A stretch of 64,000 nt of DNA, from assembly GCA_030412945.1 (NCBI GenBank), contig JAUHJS010000008.1, forward strand, positions 157,085 through 221,084, written 5' to 3'. Below are positions 34,824 to 43,895 of the stretch, piece by piece (within the stretch, counting starts at the first letter, position 1; each line of letters starts with the position of its first letter). This DNA is from Shiella aurantiaca. Its GTDB lineage: Bacteria > Bacteroidota > Bacteroidia > Cytophagales > Cyclobacteriaceae. The translations under genes were made by a program, and so were the position numbers. The notes under the pieces are model-generated. The model did no database searches, had not been told where the DNA came from, and saw only the letters and a program-made list of their open reading frames with translations.

Positions 34824-35411
34824 ATGAAACTTAATCCATTATTAATCATCGTGATATTTCAACTTACTCTTTTGAGCTGTAATACCAAAGATGAGATAAG
34901 CAATGAAAGGCTTAATACCTTTCAAATGACAATAAATGGCGAATTGTGGAAGCCTTCGGTTATCGATAATAAGCCCTGTCAAGAAACTTTTAGATGCGAT
35001 CAATCCGCAATTGGTGGTAAAATTTATTATACTATAAAAGCATCTAAAGACCCTCAATCTACGACCAATTTTGAGAGTGAAAATGTTCTTATGCTTCAGA
35101 TAATGAATGTAAATGATGTTGGGATTTTTCCTATTTCGGATACTTTTGGCGATTTTAATAGTTATTTTCAATTTATAAAAAACGAAAATAATGAGCAAAA
35201 GATTTATATGAACGATACCCTTAATAGCGCTAAAGTAGAAATACTCGAATTAATGCCAATTGAAGAAGGTGGATTAATAGGAATTCGCGGAAGATTTTCC
35301 GGAACACTGTATAATACTATCAATCAAAATGACTCAATAGTAATTGATAATTGTGATTTTACCTTTAAAAGAATTAATTGGTATGATTTGAATCAGTGTT
35401 CTACGGATTAA
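34824..35411 (+). CDS. Hypothetical lipoprotein on cassette unit 3
   Basis: A 195-residue protein with a lipoprotein signal peptide (LLIIVIFQLTLLSC, Cys19 lipidated). The mature region opens FQMTINGELWKPSV, a motif common at the start of Bacteroidota-specific lipoproteins of unknown function that adopt a beta-sandwich or lipocalin-like fold. I cannot give a function. AT-rich. It follows the attC-like site at 34668-34804 by about 20 bp; the unit's closing hairpin is not intact. Confidence 0.72.
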   Translation: MKLNPLLIIVIFQLTLLSCNTKDEISNERLNTFQMTINGELWKPSVIDNKPCQETFRCDQSAIGGKIYYTIKASKDPQSTTNFESENVLMLQIMNVNDVGIFPISDTFGDFNSYFQFIKNENNEQKIYMNDTLNSAKVEILELMPIEEGGLIGIRGRFSGTLYNTINQNDSIVIDNCDFTFKRINWYDLNQCSTD

Positions 35412-35602
35412 CATACATATATCCAAAGAAGAGTTATTAAAACGCTTTTAGTTCCGCCACACCGCGCACGGTGGAACAATAAATCTAGGCATCCTTTGAG
35501 GCTTTGTTATCAGTTTACAGCCTTGTAGCTAATAGGCAAGGCTTGCAGAATATCATCCTTGTATAGCCTAATCTTGTCTAATGCCTACTGCCCTTTTCCA
35601 AT
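35412..35602. other. Intergenic region after the cassette array
   Basis: Contains a short hairpin AGCCTTG/CAAGGCT near 35520-35545, which could terminate the MFS transcript. It also contains ATGCCTACTGC (35581-35591), an exact 11-bp copy of the left end of the hairpin site at 34668. The rest of a hairpin site is missing because the MFS gene end begins at 35603. Confidence 0.4.
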
Positions 35603-36802
35603 CTACTCCATCTTCCTCACCACCACCCACATGCCCAAAGCCGTGAATATACTCAAAGCTCCACTCGCCCACCAAAGTGTATCAAAGCCATAGTTGGCCA
35701 CAAGGTGCGTACCCAGATAAGGCGCCAGCACATGGGCTAAGGAAAAACTCAGCGTATACACGCCCATATAAGCACCACGGTTTCTAGTTCCTGCCCGCGC
35801 TACAACCAAGGTGGAAAGAAAAGGAAGCACCAAAATCTCCGCAAAGCTGAGCATCACCATGCCGGGAATTAACCACATCGGGCCCGGCATAAGGTTTAGA
35901 AATACAAAGCCAAAGCCATTGAGCAGGACCCCCGCAATAATAAGCACATGACTGCGGAAACGCTGCCCGATGAGGTAAACCAATATCATCTCAAATGCAA
36001 AAATCACAAAGCCGTTAATCCCCAGCAGTCCGCCAATTTTCCCTTCCGAAAGGGCATATACCTCGCGGTAATACAGGGGTAAAGTGCCAAACAACTGAAA
36101 GAACACCACCGCATAGCTCGTAGCCAACAGCACAAAGGCTAGAAAAAGGCGGTCTTTGTGTGGTTTACGAAGCTCTTGTTGGGTGAGCGCCTCCTTGCTT
36201 TTATGGGCTTCATGTCCTTTACGCGTGCGGAAATACAGAAAAAACAGCAAGCCCGCCCCTATGCAGGTGAAACCATCGGCTATAAACAACCACTTGAACG
36301 AAATGCCCGCCAAGAGCCCACCCAATGCAGGGCCAATGGAAAAACCCAAGTTGATAGCCATACGGTTGAGCGAAAAGGCACGGGTAATGTTTTCCGGCTT
36401 GGCATAAGAGGCTACAGAGGAGATATTGGCCGGACGCAGACTCTCGGCAATGATGCTAAGTATAAAAATGCTTAGCCCTAGCCAATGGAAACTTCTTACC
36501 TGAACCACCCAAAAGAAGAGCAAGCCACTTAATACCAAACTTGAGCATTGCACCCAAAAATGCCCGATTTTATCGCTTAGGTAGCCACCCAGATAGCTTC
36601 CTACCATGGAGCCAAGGCCAAAAATACTTAGGATATAACCCGCCTGCTGTATGCTGAAGCCCAGTTCTCCGGTGAGGTAAATACTCAGGAAGGGAATCAC
36701 CATGGTGCCGCTCCGATTTACCAGCATCACTAGGGCCAGCATCCAAGCGGGAGTACTTAGGCCGCCAAAAGCATTTTTATAAAGCGTAAACACGGCTTTC
36801 AT
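35603..36802 (-). CDS. MFS transporter
   Basis: A 399-residue major facilitator with 12 predicted helices. The A-motif region between helices 2 and 3 is GSYLGGYLSDKIGHFWVQ, and the motif-C-like segment in helix 5 is LGFSIGPALGGLLAG, often seen in drug/proton antiporters. Probably an efflux pump; substrate unknown. Single gene, separated from the cassette array by the short region at 35412-35602, into which its 3' end faces. Confidence 0.88.
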   Translation of the reverse strand: MKAVFTLYKNAFGGLSTPAWMLALVMLVNRSGTMVIPFLSIYLTGELGFSIQQAGYILSIFGLGSMVGSYLGGYLSDKIGHFWVQCSSLVLSGLLFFWVVQVRSFHWLGLSIFILSIIAESLRPANISSVASYAKPENITRAFSLNRMAINLGFSIGPALGGLLAGISFKWLFIADGFTCIGAGLLFFLYFRTRKGHEAHKSKEALTQQELRKPHKDRLFLAFVLLATSYAVVFFQLFGTLPLYYREVYALSEGKIGGLLGINGFVIFAFEMILVYLIGQRFRSHVLIIAGVLLNGFGFVFLNLMPGPMWLIPGMVMLSFAEILVLPFLSTLVVARAGTRNRGAYMGVYTLSFSLAHVLAPYLGTHLVANYGFDTLWWASGALSIFTALGMWVVVRKME

Positions 36803-36904
36803 ACACCAAGGCTGTGGGATAAAAAGAATAAATACATGAAATAATCAGAATTATCGGATAGGGGCGAGGCAATATACACAAAGCTCGGTAAATTAGCCTT
36901 TTGA

Positions 36905-38200
36905 TTGCCTAAACTCATCCGATTGACTGTACCTGAAATAAATGAAGAGCGCGCTGCAGTTTTGCAGGCCATGAATAACCCCGACATCCCCTTTGTTTTC
37001 CTTACCGGAAAGGCAGGTACGGGGAAAAGTACCCTCTTGCGGTATTTTATGCAATCGCTGGAGAAAAAGCCCGTACTCCTGTCGCCCACGGGCGTGGCTG
37101 CGGTCAATATCAAAGGTGCTACCATTCATTCTTTTTTCAAGCTGCCTGTGCGCAGTTTTACTTTGGAAGATATGTTCCCGCTGGAAGAAGAACTCTTCAA
37201 GAGCTTTGATACCCTTATTATTGATGAGGTATCTATGGTGCGCAGCGACCTTATGTACGTAATCGACCGCTCCCTGCGTAGTTCGGGTGATAAACTGAAC
37301 CGCAGGATTCCCTTCGGAGGTAAAAAGGTGATAGTAATGGGCGATTTGTGCCAGCTCGCTCCTGTGGTGCGCAAAGAAGATGTGCTCTTCAAACGCTTTT
37401 TGGAAAATGCCCGAGGCGAATACTTTTTCGACAGTCCGCTTATGCCTTCTTCCACCCTCGATTCATTTGAACTGCAGACAGTATTCCGCCAAAAGGATGG
37501 AGCCTTTATTCAGGCGCTCAACAGTATACGCTATGGCGAAAAGAGTGCCGTCACTTTGCAATTTCTCAATCAGGCCGTGCATCGCGAGGCTGATGAAAGT
37601 GTAATCCGCCTGTGTACGCGCAATGCCGATGTGGCCACGCGCAATGCCCAAGGATTTGAGCAGCTAAAAGGCAAAGCCTATATTTTTGAAGCAGAGAAAG
37701 AAGGCGAAGCACCCCGCGATTTGCTGGTGCCTGAGCGCCTAGAGCTAAAAGTAGGTTGTCGGGTAATGCTTTGTGCCAATGTGATGGAAGAAGGAAAGCC
37801 CTACTTTTCTAATGGGGAATTGGGCACCGTGCGCGATATCGATTTGCTGCGCGGCATTGTGCATGTAAAAAAAGACAATGGCGATGAGGTGGATGTAAGG
37901 CGCTTTGCCTACAAAAATCTCAGTTATGATATCGATAAAAAAACTGGGAGCTTAGAACAGTCTGAGAAAGGGAGCTTGCGCCAATACCCGCTCAAGCTGG
38001 CCTACGCCATTTCTATTCACAAATCGCAGGGCGTAACCCTGGAGCGCGCCCACATCGACCTCGGTCAAGGCTGCTTTGCCCACGGGCAATTGTATGTGGC
38101 GCTGAGCCGTATCAAAAGTTTTGAAGGACTGAGTTTGGAACGTGCCATTCGCCCTTCAGACATCATCATGGACAGACGCATAAAAGAACTCTATCAGTAA
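36905..38200 (+). CDS. Pif1/RecD2-like DNA helicase (AAA ATPase)
   Basis: A superfamily 1 helicase of up to 431 residues. Walker A is LTGKAGTGKSTLLRYF, Walker B is LIIDEVSMVRSD, motif III is VMGDLCQLAPV, a C-terminal UvrD-like segment is YAISIHKSQGVTLERAHID, and the closing motif is GQLYVALSRIKSFEGL. The start is uncertain: TTG at 36905 or 36923, or ATG at 36971; relatives have about 15-20 residues before Walker A, favouring one of the TTGs. It probably unwinds forks or G-quadruplexes. Its stop overlaps the SemiSWEET start by one base. Confidence 0.85.
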   Translation: MPKLIRLTVPEINEERAAVLQAMNNPDIPFVFLTGKAGTGKSTLLRYFMQSLEKKPVLLSPTGVAAVNIKGATIHSFFKLPVRSFTLEDMFPLEEELFKSFDTLIIDEVSMVRSDLMYVIDRSLRSSGDKLNRRIPFGGKKVIVMGDLCQLAPVVRKEDVLFKRFLENARGEYFFDSPLMPSSTLDSFELQTVFRQKDGAFIQALNSIRYGEKSAVTLQFLNQAVHREADESVIRLCTRNADVATRNAQGFEQLKGKAYIFEAEKEGEAPRDLLVPERLELKVGCRVMLCANVMEEGKPYFSNGELGTVRDIDLLRGIVHVKKDNGDEVDVRRFAYKNLSYDIDKKTGSLEQSEKGSLRQYPLKLAYAISIHKSQGVTLERAHIDLGQGCFAHGQLYVALSRIKSFEGLSLERAIRPSDIIMDRRIKELYQ

Positions 38201-38454
38201 TGGATTATATCGAAATCATCGGCCTGCTGGCCGCCATTTGTACTACCTTGGCTTTTGTACCACAAGTTGTAAAAACCTGGCAATCGAAATCGGCCAAAGA
38301 CCTCAGCTTGGGTATGTTCTTGCTTTTCTTTGTAGGCGTATGCCTATGGCTAAGCTACGGACTATTAATTGGCAATCGACCGATTATTGTGGCCAATTTG
38401 GTAACCGGTCTGCTAGCCGGAACCATCCTGTTTTTTAAGGCGCGATATAAGTAA
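38200..38454 (+). CDS. SemiSWEET sugar transporter
   Basis: An 84-residue protein with three helices and the PQ-loop motif (CTTLAFVPQVVKTWQSKSAKDLS). It dimerises to move mono- or disaccharides across the inner membrane. Conserved Asn in IIVANLVTGLLAG fits the substrate-binding asparagine. Translationally coupled to the helicase by a TAATG overlap, although the functions seem unrelated. Confidence 0.9.
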   Translation: MDYIEIIGLLAAICTTLAFVPQVVKTWQSKSAKDLSLGMFLLFFVGVCLWLSYGLLIGNRPIIVANLVTGLLAGTILFFKARYK

Positions 38455-38558
38455 GTCCTTCTAATAGTTCAATTAGGAACAATGAAATTCTTTGAATTCA
38501 ATCGATTGAAAAGAAAGTAAAGTCAGGAGGGGTACGGGCCAAGAATACCGGACTTTAA

Positions 38559-38654
38559 TGGAGTGATAGCGCTACTCAGCATTTTAAGGTAGAATCCACC
38601 TTGAGTGAAGGCACCCGATTTATCATTTATCTGCCTAAATCGGGTTACCTCTAA
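38559..38654 (+). pseudogene. Remnant of a sensor histidine kinase C-terminus
   Basis: A 31-codon stretch ending in TAA at 38652-38654 reads HFKVESTLSEGTRFIIYLP near its end, the hallmark final strand of a histidine-kinase ATPase domain. An in-frame stop at 38556-38558 and the lack of N, G1 and G2 boxes upstream show it is only a leftover. It points to loss of a two-component gene from 38455-38660. Confidence 0.65.
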
Positions 38655-38660
38655 GCTAAA

Positions 38661-39929
38661 TTAGCTTTGTCTCTTTGGGCGATTGGCATTTCCATTACCA
38701 CCGCGCCAAGGCTTTTTGCCACTTCTTCCGCGGCCGCCACTGCGCTGCGATTTCACCTGTTGCTTCACTTCTGAGCTGGAGGGAACTTCTTTTACCGGAG
38801 GGAAAGGATTGTTTTCTTCTACAGGCAAACGCAAACCAATCAGCTTTTCGATATCTTTTAAGAAAGGACGCTCTTCTTCTTCACAGAAAGAAATCGCCTT
38901 TCCTTTACTTCCGGCACGGCCCGTACGACCAATGCGGTGCACATAGGTTTCAGGAACATTAGGAAGTTCATAATTGATAACAAAAGCCAGGTCGTCTACA
39001 TCAATACCTCTTGCGGCAATATCAGTAGCTACCAACACGCGTGTTTTATAATTCTTGAAATTAGAAAGTGCATTTTGGCGCGCATTCTGCGACTTATTGC
39101 CATGAATGGCCTCCGCTTTAATGTGTGCCTTTTCTAAATCCTGCACTACCTTATTGGCACCATGCTTGGTTTTGGTGAATACCAGCACACGATCCATCTC
39201 TTTATTTTCCAACAGATGTTGCAAGAGGTTTTTCTTGTTCTTTTTATCCACGTAGAATAAAGCCTGCTGAATGGTTTCTGCCGTAGAAGAAACAGGGCTC
39301 ACCTCCACCGACTTGGGCGCTTGCAGCATTACATCGGCCAAGGTTTGAATGGCCGGAGGCATGGTAGCCGAGAAGAACAGCGTTTGTCTTTTCTTAGGCA
39401 CCAGCTGAATAATACGCTTTACATCGTGGATAAAACCCATATCGAGCATACGATCGGCCTCATCGAGTACCAAAAACGAAACGCTTTTCAGGTGGATAAA
39501 TCCTTGATTGATCAAATCCAACAAGCGGCCGGGTGTGGCGACTAATATGTCTACTCCGCGCGCCAAAGCATCGGTTTGTGCTTTTTGCGATACACCACCG
39601 AATATTACCGCATGGCGCAGCGAGGTATTGGCAGCATAGGTGCTAATGCTCTCGCCAATTTGAATGGCCAGTTCGCGTGTGGGGGTGAGTATCAAGGTTT
39701 TTACTACTCGTTTTCCGGCAGCGGGTTTCTCGGCTACCATCAGTTGAAGAATAGGAAGCGTGAAAGCAGCTGTTTTTCCGGTGCCTGTTTGGGCGGTTCC
39801 GAGGATGTCGTGGCCTTTAAGTGCTAGTGGGATGGCCTGGGCTTGAATAGGGGTAGGATGTGTGTATCCTTCGGCTGCCAGCGCCCGGGTTAAGGGCTCA
39901 ATAAGCCCTAATTCTTGAAATGTTATCAT
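38661..39929 (-). CDS. DEAD-box RNA helicase
   Basis: A 422-residue RhlE/CsdA-type helicase from the ATG at 39929 ([22 protein letters not shown]), the usual family start; the open frame further upstream crosses the intergenic region. Motifs: Q-motif [23 protein letters not shown], Ia [29 protein letters not shown] ending [10 protein letters not shown]. The C-terminal tail is basic and Gly/Arg-rich, for RNA binding. It lies downstream of a cold-shock protein gene on the same strand, so cold or RNA-structure stress is a likely setting. Confidence 0.93.
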   Translation of the reverse strand: MITFQELGLIEPLTRALAAEGYTHPTPIQAQAIPLALKGHDILGTAQTGTGKTAAFTLPILQLMVAEKPAAGKRVVKTLILTPTRELAIQIGESISTYAANTSLRHAVIFGGVSQKAQTDALARGVDILVATPGRLLDLINQGFIHLKSVSFLVLDEADRMLDMGFIHDVKRIIQLVPKKRQTLFFSATMPPAIQTLADVMLQAPKSVEVSPVSSTAETIQQALFYVDKKNKKNLLQHLLENKEMDRVLVFTKTKHGANKVVQDLEKAHIKAEAIHGNKSQNARQNALSNFKNYKTRVLVATDIAARGIDVDDLAFVINYELPNVPETYVHRIGRTGRAGSKGKAISFCEEEERPFLKDIEKLIGLRLPVEENNPFPPVKEVPSSSEVKQQVKSQRSGGRGRSGKKPWRGGNGNANRPKRQS

Positions 39930-40030
39930 AAATTTGCATAGGGCTGCCAATACATGATTTTCAAAGAATGGGCAGCAAAAAATTGTGTAATTGATGAGCA
40001 AATGGTAGGTGTATTTGCTCTTGTAAAATA

Positions 40031-40058
40031 AAAGCCTTGCTATGGTTAGCAAGGCTTT
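40031..40058 (-). terminator. Terminator of the cold-shock gene
   Basis: Hairpin with 12-bp arms AAAGCCTTGCTA (40031-40042) and its complement (40047-40058) around TGGT, followed on the minus strand by a T-rich run. It separates the cold-shock gene from the DEAD-box gene, so read-through would be partial. Confidence 0.75.
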
Positions 40059-40086
40059 CGGCAAAATGAATTATAAATTAATTAAA

Positions 40087-40278
40087 TTAAGCTAACTTAA
40101 CATTTACTGCATTCACTCCTTTTTTTCCGTCTTTCAATTCGAATGTAACTTCGTCATTCTCTCTGATCTCGTCAATAAGACCGGTTACGTGTACGAAGTA
40201 CTCTTTGTCCGACTCATCATCTTTAATAAAACCAAATCCTTTGGTGTCATTAAAGAATTTTACTGTTCCTTTTTTCAT
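40087..40278 (-). CDS. Cold-shock (CspA-family) protein
   Basis: A 63-residue OB-fold RNA/DNA chaperone from the ATG at 40278 (MKKGTVKFFNDTKGFGFIKDD). RNP1 is KGFGFI; RNP2 is YFVHVTG, slightly divergent from the usual VFVHFS. The upstream in-frame ATG at 40302 adds hydrophobic residues not seen in the family. A long AT-rich leader fits cold-regulated translation but I see no clear cold-box. Confidence 0.93.
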   Translation of the reverse strand: MKKGTVKFFNDTKGFGFIKDDESDKEYFVHVTGLIDEIRENDEVTFELKDGKKGVNAVNVKLA

Positions 40279-40395
40279 TAGTATTATAATATTAAAGTGC
40301 AAATAACGGTAATTAAATTGAGATTGTTCGCATAAATCCCAATTATTGTTGGTTATGTGGCATTTAAGGCCGCCAAGGCACTTTATTTTTTATCC

Positions 40396-40839
40396 TTAAG
40401 CCTGATACCCAATGCCGCGTGCCATCAAAATGGCCAAAAAGGGCAGTACTAACAGCAAGATAAGCTCTATGCGAATGCTCCAAATCAGCCAAGAAGAGAT
40501 CTGCAATTCGTCTTGCGGATTTCCCTTGCGGTTTTTAATAAAAAATACCGTGGGATAGATAGACAAAATACCAATAAGGCTATATAGGCTCAGCTTTAAC
40601 CAGAAAAGCGGATTTTGCTGATAAAATTCGGACGACTTACCCAGCCAAAGCCACAGGCTGAGGCCTGCCCCTAGCACCGTAAGGGCGCAGATGCCATAAA
40701 GTGCGTCTATCTTGCTCAGCCTCGCCAATTCCTGACGGTTCAATACAGGCTTGACCAATACCACCTCTAGCGCTAAGCTGGCCACAATGCCAAAAATGCT
40801 AATAAAGTGGAGGTAGCGAACGAATAATTCGAGATACAT
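40396..40839 (-). CDS. DUF2214-family membrane protein
   Basis: A 147-residue protein with four predicted transmembrane helices. The start ELFVRYLHFISIFGIVASLALEVVLVKP, with its helix-1 His, and ARLSKIDALYGICALTVLGAG match DUF2214. This family has no settled function; conserved His and Asp residues could bind haem or metal. Single gene. Confidence 0.8.
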   Translation of the reverse strand: MYLELFVRYLHFISIFGIVASLALEVVLVKPVLNRQELARLSKIDALYGICALTVLGAGLSLWLWLGKSSEFYQQNPLFWLKLSLYSLIGILSIYPTVFFIKNRKGNPQDELQISSWLIWSIRIELILLLVLPFLAILMARGIGYQA

Positions 40840-40993
40840 GTGGGTACAAAGGTTTAGGTGTATAATCTTAGGGAGAGTAAGCTAGTAAATTATTGCAGAG
40901 GAATGAACTTTTCCCTCCAAATTAGCCTCTTATGTAAGATATATGTAGCTACATTAATATAGCTCTTCAAACACTCTATCCAATTTTTGGTTT

Positions 40994-41001
40994 TACCTTT
41001 G
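40994..41001 (+). promoter_or_regulatory. Candidate -7 element of the nitroreductase gene
   Basis: TACCTTTG matches TAnnTTTG and lies 12 bp upstream of the ATG at 41014. The same octamer precedes the genes at 6524 and 22082. Confidence 0.45.
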
Positions 41002-41013
41002 TAAGTACACATT

Positions 41014-41631
41014 ATGGAAACACAAGTAGCAAGTCTCGCGATAAAAGAAGCAAACACCCACTATCCGGTTCATCCTTTATTAAAAAAGCGCTGGAGCGCC
41101 CGCGCCTTTTCGCAGGAAGAAATCAGTGAAGATACACTCCATACCTTGATTGAAGCGGCTGCATGGTCGGCCAGTTCCATGAACGAGCAGCCTTGGCGCT
41201 ACCTGTACACCACACGCAGAAATCCTGAACTATTCGAGGCTTTTCATTCCTGTTTAATGGCCGGAAATCAACCATGGGCTAAGGATGCCGATGTATTACT
41301 TTTGAGTTTGGCAGAGAAAAACCACCAAAAAACAGGACAGCCCAACGCCTACGCCCTGCACGATGTGGGTGCAGCCAATACCTCATTACTTTTGCAGGCA
41401 GCCTCTATGGACATTTATGGGCACATGATGGGAGGCTTTGACCGAGCCAAAACCAGCAGCCTATTGCAAATACCCGATCATCTGGAAATAGTATGCTTTA
41501 TTGCTTTGGGTTACTTAGCCTCACCAGATAGTCTGGAAGAACCTTTCCGTGGCCGTGAGCTCAATGCCCGTACGCGCAAGCCTTTGTCAGAAATCCTTTA
41601 CAAAGATTCGCTGGATTTGGGCTTGGAATAA
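41014..41631 (+). CDS. Nitroreductase-family FMN protein
   Basis: A 205-residue FMN-dependent oxidoreductase. The N-terminal KRWSARAFSQEEISEDTLHTLIEAAAWSASSMNEQPWRYLY holds the R-S-x-R-x-F and S-S-x-N-x-Q-P-W FMN-binding motifs, and GAANTSLLLQAASMDIYGHMMGGFD is the dimer-interface part. It reduces nitro compounds or quinones with NAD(P)H. The 3' end overlaps the convergent sensor kinase gene by 34 bp. Confidence 0.9.
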   Translation: METQVASLAIKEANTHYPVHPLLKKRWSARAFSQEEISEDTLHTLIEAAAWSASSMNEQPWRYLYTTRRNPELFEAFHSCLMAGNQPWAKDADVLLLSLAEKNHQKTGQPNAYALHDVGAANTSLLLQAASMDIYGHMMGGFDRAKTSSLLQIPDHLEIVCFIALGYLASPDSLEEPFRGRELNARTRKPLSEILYKDSLDLGLE

Positions 41632-43895
41632 CGCCCTGTTGGAATTAGGACAGTAAATCGGGTAAATTCATGTAGCACGCTTTCATAGCGTATGGTCGCC
41701 TGTAGTTTGTCGCAGATTTTCTTGACAAGATATAGCCCTAAGCCATTTCCTGTAGAAAGTTCATTTCCTTTGAAATACATTTGATAGATGCGCCCCTCAA
41801 TATCGGGTGAGATGCCCCGTCCATTGTCTTCCACCTCCAGAATAATGCCCGTTTCGCTGGATTTGAGGCGAACACTGACAAAAGGTTGGCTAGTGCCGCG
41901 GTAATGGATGGCGTTTTCTATCAGGTTGTGCAGGATTTCCCTGATCAGGTTTTCTTGAGCAATTATATGCAGCGATGGGTCAATCTCTACACGCGTTTCG
42001 ATATGGTGCGCCTCAAGGCTTTCTTGAAACTGCCTGAATACTTCTTGCACCATAGTGTAAAGGCTATTGGCCTCCATTAGTGTTGTTTCCCCACCCGTGC
42101 TATTAATCTCGCTTACCTTAATCAGTTTGCGGAGCATATAGTCCATGCCGTTGACTACCCGCATGATGTAGTTAAGCATTTCTGTCACACGCTCGTCTTT
42201 CGTATACATTTGTCCCAGCTGAATAAGTCCGCTAAGGGTGGTGAGTGGTCTGCGCAAGTCGTGCGAAGAGCGGTACAGGAAGGTGTCCAGCTCCTGATAG
42301 GCAATGCTGAGCTCACGTGAGCGCTTTTCTACTACGCTTTCGAGGTCGAGGTTCATTTCTTGCATGCGCTGGTTCACTTCTTCCAGGGCGAGGTTCTTCT
42401 CTTCAATGGCCTGATTCTGGCGGTTCAGCTTTTCTTGGTTTTCGGATAGCAGGTCGTTCTGACTCTGGATTTCCTCCACATACTGCTGAATCTGCTTGCC
42501 CATTTCGTGTACTTGCTGCTCCAGCTCCCCATTCGATCGGATGAAAGGATAGCGAAACTCCATGCTGGCGTAGGATTTGAGCACCTCAATGATTTCATAC
42601 AAGTCGCTGCCCACCTTACGTTCCAAAATCTGCATCATGCCATTTACCTCCTGTACCAGTAGCTGCATTTCGGGGTTTTTACTTTGCTTTTGTAGCCTAT
42701 GAGTCAGTCGACCTTCGTTGATATGCGAAATCAGCAGGTAGAGTTCTTGAATCACCTCTTTGTCTTGTTGTAGCTGCTGGGTAATGCGCTCCACTTCATT
42801 GGCTACCTCGCGTGCCATTTCGGCAATTTCGGAATTCCCTTCCTTGTTCATGGCGGGCAAACTGGCTCTTTCCCTTTTCAAAAAATCGAAAAAAGCCATC
42901 AGGGTATCCTTAAACCGAATGAGCGGATTGATCAACAATTGGTTGACAATCAGTATAGAAAGCAGGGCGGTGAGCAAGGCCGCCACGGCACTAAAAGCCA
43001 GGTTATTCCACAGCAAGCGGAAATAAGGTGCCAATACCTGTTTTTGGGAAAGTTCTATAATAAGGTACCAACCAAACTCAGGAATGAAGCGAGAGATAAT
43101 CCAGACTTGGTCGTCATCGGTTTCATAGCTTAGCATTTGGTTTTTTTCGGAGAGAATAGTTCGTGCTACTTGGGCAATGCCTTCTCGCTGAGTAATGTCT
43201 CCCTCATTAATGGTGTTGATGGGCGTACTAATAAGTGTGCGGTCTTGATGGAGTTTGATACGCCCCTGACCATCTACAATATATATAGCACCTTTGTTTT
43301 TCAGGGCACCCTTGTCCACAAACAGCTGCATACGCTCGAATGGAACACTGATATTGGCCATGCCCAGATAGAGCCCCTTTTCATCGTAAATTTTATTGTT
43401 TACATAAAAGTAGAGGTTATCAGTTCCATAAATCTTGTCGATATCGATGTTGAACTGTCGGGCTTGGGTTTGGCGGAGAAAGCGCCAATAGAAGGGGTCG
43501 GTTTGTGGACTTACCACACGCCCCGGCCAGCGGCTGGAATACAAATGGAGCGAGCTTCCTGAAATTATGTGCAAGCTTTCAATGTCTTTTTCCCGAACGA
43601 GGCTGCGCAAGTATTGAAGTAAAACCACACTATCACGCTGGTCGCCTTGTAGCCACTCGCGTATGTACTGGCTGTTGGCGGCAAACTCGCTGAGGTAAAT
43701 GGGCTCTCCGGCCAAGTGCATAAACTCATTTTCAAAAGCATCGGCCACTACGGGCAAATCATAGCGCTCCAGGTTGCGCTTTACCATTTCGGTATGGTAA
43801 TAAAAAGAAGTGATGCTAATAAGCAAGCCTATCAGTAGGGTGCCCAAACCAAGGGCTAAGGGAAGAATGGATTTGAGCTTGCCGGGGAATCTCAC
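41598..43895 (-). CDS. Membrane sensor histidine kinase
   Basis: A 765-residue hybrid-free kinase. Order: transmembrane helix (about 12-31), a large periplasmic Cache-like sensor domain (about 35-285), a second helix (about 292-315), a HAMP-like/coiled-coil linker (about 320-530), HisKA with the phospho-His in YRSSHDLRRPLTTL, and HATPase with NAIHYRG, VEDNGRGI and NGLGLYLVKKI. The kinase type (S-S-H-D-L-R-R-P-L) is common in Bacteroidota. No response regulator gene is adjacent. Its last 34 bp overlap the nitroreductase gene. Confidence 0.9.
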   Translation of the reverse strand: MRFPGKLKSILPLALGLGTLLIGLLISITSFYYHTEMVKRNLERYDLPVVADAFENEFMHLAGEPIYLSEFAANSQYIREWLQGDQRDSVVLLQYLRSLVREKDIESLHIISGSSLHLYSSRWPGRVVSPQTDPFYWRFLRQTQARQFNIDIDKIYGTDNLYFYVNNKIYDEKGLYLGMANISVPFERMQLFVDKGALKNKGAIYIVDGQGRIKLHQDRTLISTPINTINEGDITQREGIAQVARTILSEKNQMLSYETDDDQVWIISRFIPEFGWYLIIELSQKQVLAPYFRLLWNNLAFSAVAALLTALLSILIVNQLLINPLIRFKDTLMAFFDFLKRERASLPAMNKEGNSEIAEMAREVANEVERITQQLQQDKEVIQELYLLISHINEGRLTHRLQKQSKNPEMQLLVQEVNGMMQILERKVGSDLYEIIEVLKSYASMEFRYPFIRSNGELEQQVHEMGKQIQQYVEEIQSQNDLLSENQEKLNRQNQAIEEKNLALEEVNQRMQEMNLDLESVVEKRSRELSIAYQELDTFLYRSSHDLRRPLTTLSGLIQLGQMYTKDERVTEMLNYIMRVVNGMDYMLRKLIKVSEINSTGGETTLMEANSLYTMVQEVFRQFQESLEAHHIETRVEIDPSLHIIAQENLIREILHNLIENAIHYRGTSQPFVSVRLKSSETGIILEVEDNGRGISPDIEGRIYQMYFKGNELSTGNGLGLYLVKKICDKLQATIRYESVLHEFTRFTVLIPTGRYSKPKSSESL

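Larger units (their letters stand above)
31850..35591 (+). mobile_element. Three-unit array of low-GC gene cassettes with attC-like hairpin sites
   Basis: Unit 1 (GNAT + PLD-LRR) starts GTTGTGTGCAACCATT (31850-31865) and its inverse complement, 14/16 identical, lies at 33633-33648, 5 bp after the last stop. Unit 2 (HNH) starts GTTGGCAGCAAGCAT (33762-33776), matched 12/15 in inverse at 34668-34682, again 5 bp after the stop. Unit 3 (lipoprotein) starts GTAGGC (34790); ATGCCTACTGC at 35581-35591 is its best inverse match, followed directly by the end of the MFS gene. About 125-nt foldable regions separate the units. All five genes of the two cassette loci read in one direction and are AT-rich. 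No integrase or transposase is in the window. The resemblance to integron cassettes is inference. Confidence 0.6.

Noticed and set aside
38661..40278. Cold-shock and DEAD-box genes as one operon
   Set aside because: A strong hairpin (40031-40058) separates them; only partial read-through is likely.
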